A stretch of DNA of 64,000 bases from Mangrovimonas xylaniphaga (GTDB lineage Bacteria; Bacteroidota; Bacteroidia; Flavobacteriales; Flavobacteriaceae): NCBI RefSeq assembly GCF_001280435.1, contig NZ_LBIP01000018.1:372001-436000 (forward strand). Direction: 5' to 3'. The position numbers and the translations under genes were made by a program. The notes under the pieces are model-generated. The model searched no databases, was not told the DNA's origin, and saw only the letters and a program-made list of their open reading frames with translations. Shown here in pieces: positions 61,021 to 64,000 of the stretch. Numbering within the stretch: position 1 is the first letter of the stretch; the number at the start of each line of letters is the position of its first letter.

Positions 61021-62235
61021 ATGAAAAAACTAGCAATAATAATTTGTTTTGTATGGCCATTAATGTCCAATTGTTTAAATATCCAACGTTTCACGGGGGT
61101 ATTTATATCTGTAGCCTTAGCTCAAATAATTGCTTATTCTAATATCCTATTAATTTTTTGTGGCATATTAATCATGCTTAAAAGCAAAGGGGGGGATTTT
61201 TCAATAACAGCAAGATTATGGTTTATGTTTTATGCGTTGTACTATACTTTTGGTTTATTGGCAAATGGAGTTTCTGGTTTTCAAAATTCTGAATACTCGC
61301 TAATGGCAACTTTGGTACCTGTTATATTTTTTACGGGATATTATTTTTTCCTCAGCAATGATGAATACTTTATTATTTTTACCAAAGTAATAACTTTTTC
61401 ATTTGTAGTTTCTTCCTTTTTGACCATATTACTTTACAAAAGTAATTTTGATTTTGACCATGGAGGAATTTACAACCACAGCTTAGATAGAGCTGGTGGT
61501 GTATATGCAGACGCAAACAATGCCTCTTTAAGCGGCATTTTAGCATTTATTTTTTTTGATAAATATTTTACATCAAAAAAAATATTTAAAACAATTATTC
61601 TTCTAATTATCTTTTACAGTATCTTAATTACGTTATCAACTACTGGTTTATTTGTTTTTGTAATTGTTTTCATTCTTACAAAACATAAGTTTTTCTCGGG
61701 ATTAAGAATAATACTTTTTGGAGCAATTTTAACCGTCTTTTATTTCTTCCTTTTTAGAATAGAACAATTTTATGGCTATTTCAATTTATCAGAAATACAG
61801 ATTAATAAAATTAATAATATTAAAAACGTTTTGACATTTCAAACAGAAAAAATAAACAGTTCGGGAAGAAGTGAATTAGTAGAAGAATTACTTTACTATG
61901 TCTATCAAAAACCGTTTTTAGGAAATGGAATAGGTTTTTCGACGTTTATTCGTGGTCATAACACATATATTGGGGTATGGGGGGATGCAGGTCTATTCAC
62001 ATTTTTATTTTTCATCCTTTTGTTAATTATCTATTTATTGAAATCATTCAAATTAGAAATTAATTTAAGATTCTTCTGCTTTTCAATACTAGCAACCTTG
62101 TATATCTTTATGCTAACCCTTCAAACGGTTATTAATCAAGGTTACATTATAGTTGTGTTTGCTTTTGTAGGGTACGTTTTAGACAAAAACAAGCAACATG
62201 AATATAAAAACAGATACGCCTTAAGCTCTTCTTAG
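61021..62235 (+). CDS. O-antigen/exopolysaccharide polymerase (Wzy-like)
   Basis: A 404-residue membrane protein with about ten to eleven hydrophobic helices. The large periplasmic loop near residue 285 contains LVEELLYYVYQKPFLGNGIG and RGHNTYIGVWGDAGLF, the H-N-x-Y pattern of Wzy/WaaL proteins. With a flippase and glycosyltransferases beside it, a polymerase role is the best guess; ligase is the alternative. A 185-bp gap follows. Confidence 0.82.
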   Translation: MKKLAIIICFVWPLMSNCLNIQRFTGVFISVALAQIIAYSNILLIFCGILIMLKSKGGDFSITARLWFMFYALYYTFGLLANGVSGFQNSEYSLMATLVPVIFFTGYYFFLSNDEYFIIFTKVITFSFVVSSFLTILLYKSNFDFDHGGIYNHSLDRAGGVYADANNASLSGILAFIFFDKYFTSKKIFKTIILLIIFYSILITLSTTGLFVFVIVFILTKHKFFSGLRIILFGAILTVFYFFLFRIEQFYGYFNLSEIQINKINNIKNVLTFQTEKINSSGRSELVEELLYYVYQKPFLGNGIGFSTFIRGHNTYIGVWGDAGLFTFLFFILLLIIYLLKSFKLEINLRFFCFSILATLYIFMLTLQTVINQGYIIVVFAFVGYVLDKNKQHEYKNRYALSSS

Positions 62236-62420
62236 GTTCGATGTAAATAAAAAAAGCTTTAAACGGCTCAAATTAATGGATAACGATCTGTTAAATGTTA
62301 AGAAAACTCCATTTAAACTAACATTTTGCAATCAGTAAAAAAAATCATATTTAAAATCATCCCTTTTGCCTTAAATTTAAAATTTCAGTATACATAGTAA
62401 AATGGATAAAATGGTTTATT

Positions 62421-63002
62421 ATGATAAATAACAAAAATTCATATAGAAAATATTTAAAGGCAGACAAGCGCGCATTAAATATCAAAAACAACGATTTTTT
62501 TTCGGCTTTAATTAATTACATATCTCCAAATCCTATATGGATATTTCAGAAAAAAATGCGCAAATTAGAATACTTTACCAATTGCAAAAATAAAGGTATT
62601 TACAAGCCATATATTCTTTTCCTAAGATATAAATACAAAAAGGCTTCTATAAAACTAGGTTTTTCAATTCCAATAAATGTATTTGGCCCAGGGCTAGCAA
62701 TAGTTCATTACGGGACAATTATTGTCAATAGCAAGGCTAAAGTTGGAGCTAATTGCAGGATTCATGCATGCACTAACATTGGGGCTTCTGGAGGATCTAA
62801 ATTGGCTCCAAAAATTGGTGACAATGTATATATTGCTCCAGGTGTAAAAATTTTTGGTAATATCTCAATAGCCAACAATACAGCTATAAGTGCTAATTCT
62901 GTTGTTAACAAATCAGTTTACGAGGAGAACATGATGGTAGCAGGCATACCTGCGAGAACAATAAAACCTATTAATATAAAATCAATTATTAAACATATTT
63001 GA
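62421..63002 (+). CDS. Serine-acetyltransferase-like O-acetyltransferase
   Basis: A 193-residue left-handed beta-helix enzyme. A helical basic N-terminus is followed by INVFGPGLAIVHYGTIIVN (with the CysE-like catalytic His), RIHACTNIGASGG and APGVKIFGNISIANNTAISAN, ending AGIPARTIKP. Members of this group in polysaccharide loci acetylate sugars, while CysE proper acetylates serine; the context favours a sugar. It starts at ATG 62421. Poly-A/T gaps of about 185 and 320 bp flank it. Confidence 0.82.
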   Translation: MINNKNSYRKYLKADKRALNIKNNDFFSALINYISPNPIWIFQKKMRKLEYFTNCKNKGIYKPYILFLRYKYKKASIKLGFSIPINVFGPGLAIVHYGTIIVNSKAKVGANCRIHACTNIGASGGSKLAPKIGDNVYIAPGVKIFGNISIANNTAISANSVVNKSVYEENMMVAGIPARTIKPINIKSIIKHI

Positions 63003-63323
63003 TTTAATCTGTTGTTTTTATAAACTTTATAAAACTTCACAATATTTTAACTTTCAATATTTTACCGATTGAAGGAATTAATAGTCATTCAAAGAGTAAT
63101 TTTGATTAATATATTTTATTAAAACATTTTTACAATTTAAAATATCATAATATGCTAATCAAAAATAATTAAAGCAAAACTTTCATTTATAGGGAATTTT
63201 CACTTAAACAAGCAAAACCATTAAAAGTAACAGAATAATTAAAAGTTGTCAAATTGCCTAGAACATTCATGCAAAAGGATTTTGGAAAAGTAAAAAACAC
63301 GCAAACAAAGAAGAACAAGTATA
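63003..63323. other. 321-bp AT-rich intergenic stretch
   Basis: Nothing gene-like is seen in either strand. It probably holds a promoter for the glycosyltransferase gene at 63324; no clear TAnnTTTG box was found. Confidence 0.5.
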
Positions 63324-64000
63324 ATGAAGGAGTCAAATAAAATTAATATTTCTTTTATATTACCCTCATTGGTTGCTGGTGGAGCTGAACGCGTCATTTC
63401 ATTTATTGCGCAAAACATTGATAAAACTAAATTTAATGTTACTCTTTTAGTCCTAGGTTTTCAGAAAGATAGTGTTTATAAAATTGATGACATTAACACT
63501 ATTTATTTAAATAAGAAAAGGGTTTTAAAAGCAATCCCCTATTTAATTAATTACAGCCTTTTTAAGAAGCAAGATATTATTATTAGCGCCATCGGACATC
63601 TTAATACTGTAATGGCATATATTTCTTTAATAACTCCTAAAACAAAATTTATTGCCAGAGAGGTAAATATACTTAGTGCTTTAAAAACATTCCAAACTAA
63701 AAACAATTTTCTTCTAGAATTTTTAGGAAAGTATAGATTCAATTTTTTCGATGCGATTATTTGTCAATCAAGAGACATGTATGAAGACCTAATTTCTAAT
63801 TACAATCTAAATTCAAACAAAATAGTAATTATAAATAACCCTATTACTGACAATTTCTACTTTTCAGGAAGGAAGTCTGAAAGCAAGATATTAAGACTAG
63901 TGACAGTTGCTCGATTAAAAAAGCAAAAAGGGCATCTACGCATCTTGAATGCCTTATCTAAAGTCAATTTCCCTTTTCATTACACTATCATAGGGGATGG
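63324..64000 (+). CDS. GT4-family glycosyltransferase, cut by the window end
   Basis: An open frame from ATG 63324 to the edge, at least 225 residues. It begins MKESNKINISFILPSLVAGG and has the GGAERVISFIA motif of GT-B family 4 enzymes, then the linker to the donor domain (RLVTVARLKKQKGHLRIL) and HYTIIGDG, where the frame is cut. The E-x7-E motif lies beyond the edge. It shows that the polysaccharide locus continues to the right. Confidence 0.88.
   Translation, partial: MKESNKINISFILPSLVAGGAERVISFIAQNIDKTKFNVTLLVLGFQKDSVYKIDDINTIYLNKKRVLKAIPYLINYSLFKKQDIIISAIGHLNTVMAYISLITPKTKFIAREVNILSALKTFQTKNNFLLEFLGKYRFNFFDAIICQSRDMYEDLISNYNLNSNKIVIINNPITDNFYFSGRKSESKILRLVTVARLKKQKGHLRILNALSKVNFPFHYTIIGD

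Noticed and set aside
62402-62431. Nine-codon upstream frame overlapping the acetyltransferase start
   Set aside because: Too short to distinguish from chance in AT-rich DNA.

Overview
The window is chromosomal DNA from a marine-type member of the Bacteroidota, almost certainly family Flavobacteriaceae. Signs of this are low GC, leaders without Shine-Dalgarno sites but often with TTAATTAA before the start codon, TAnnTTTG-like promoter boxes, many lipoproteins, a fused LpxC-FabZ, fused HisB and HisIE, a PorX regulator and a protein with a type IX secretion (T9SS) C-terminal sorting domain. I cannot name the genus. No tRNA, rRNA, CRISPR array, transposase or integrase was seen.

Layout. 1-9.1 kb: mixed single genes (cut-off ORF, SlyD-like FKBP, zinc alcohol dehydrogenase, DUF3037/HipA-like pair, M13 peptidase), then a divergent pair around three TGTCAA repeats spaced 11 bp apart. 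One gene of that pair encodes a lipoprotein-like, membrane-spanning winged-helix protein. It is followed by a fusion of an Lgt-like membrane domain with a beta-rich exported domain. 9.1-14 kb: DMT transporter, then a tight cassette of large lipoprotein, radical SAM/SPASM protein and histidine-box fatty-acid hydroxylase. 14-23 kb: envelope and housekeeping genes (OmpA proteins, MscS channel, lipocalin-like lipoprotein, thioesterase, DUF72, DUF2461) and small unknown proteins.

23-31.3 kb: a complete histidine operon on the minus strand (hisL-G-D-C-B-H-A-F-IE, then a TruA-like gene). It is preceded by a 17-residue leader peptide with four His codons and a terminator, which is a classical attenuator layout. 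31.3-39.7 kb: fabG, VWA protein, prohibitin-like SPFH protein and a lipoprotein, then an M16 peptidase and sucD. 39.8-46.2 kb: a minus-strand run for lipid A synthesis (HD hydrolase, lpxD, lpxC-fabZ, lpxA, efp, a second lpxD-like gene, NTF2-like). porX is divergent from it and followed by tsaE. 48.5-50.8 kb: a 47-residue exported peptide overlapping a membrane-protein gene, alanine dehydrogenase and a DUF4258-type protein.

50.9-56.7 kb is one 1,932-residue T9SS substrate: signal peptide, pectate-lyase-like domain, 19 Ig/PKD-like modules (part of them a 432-bp tandem repeat) and a sorting domain. After 727 bp of AT-rich non-coding DNA, 57.4-64 kb holds part of a surface-polysaccharide locus (two glycosyltransferases, flippase, polymerase, O-acetyltransferase and a third glycosyltransferase cut by the window end).

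The best candidates for new biology are the lipoprotein/radical-SAM/hydroxylase cassette, the Lgt-barrel fusion with its winged-helix neighbour and TGTCAA operator, the his leader, and the overlapping exported microprotein.
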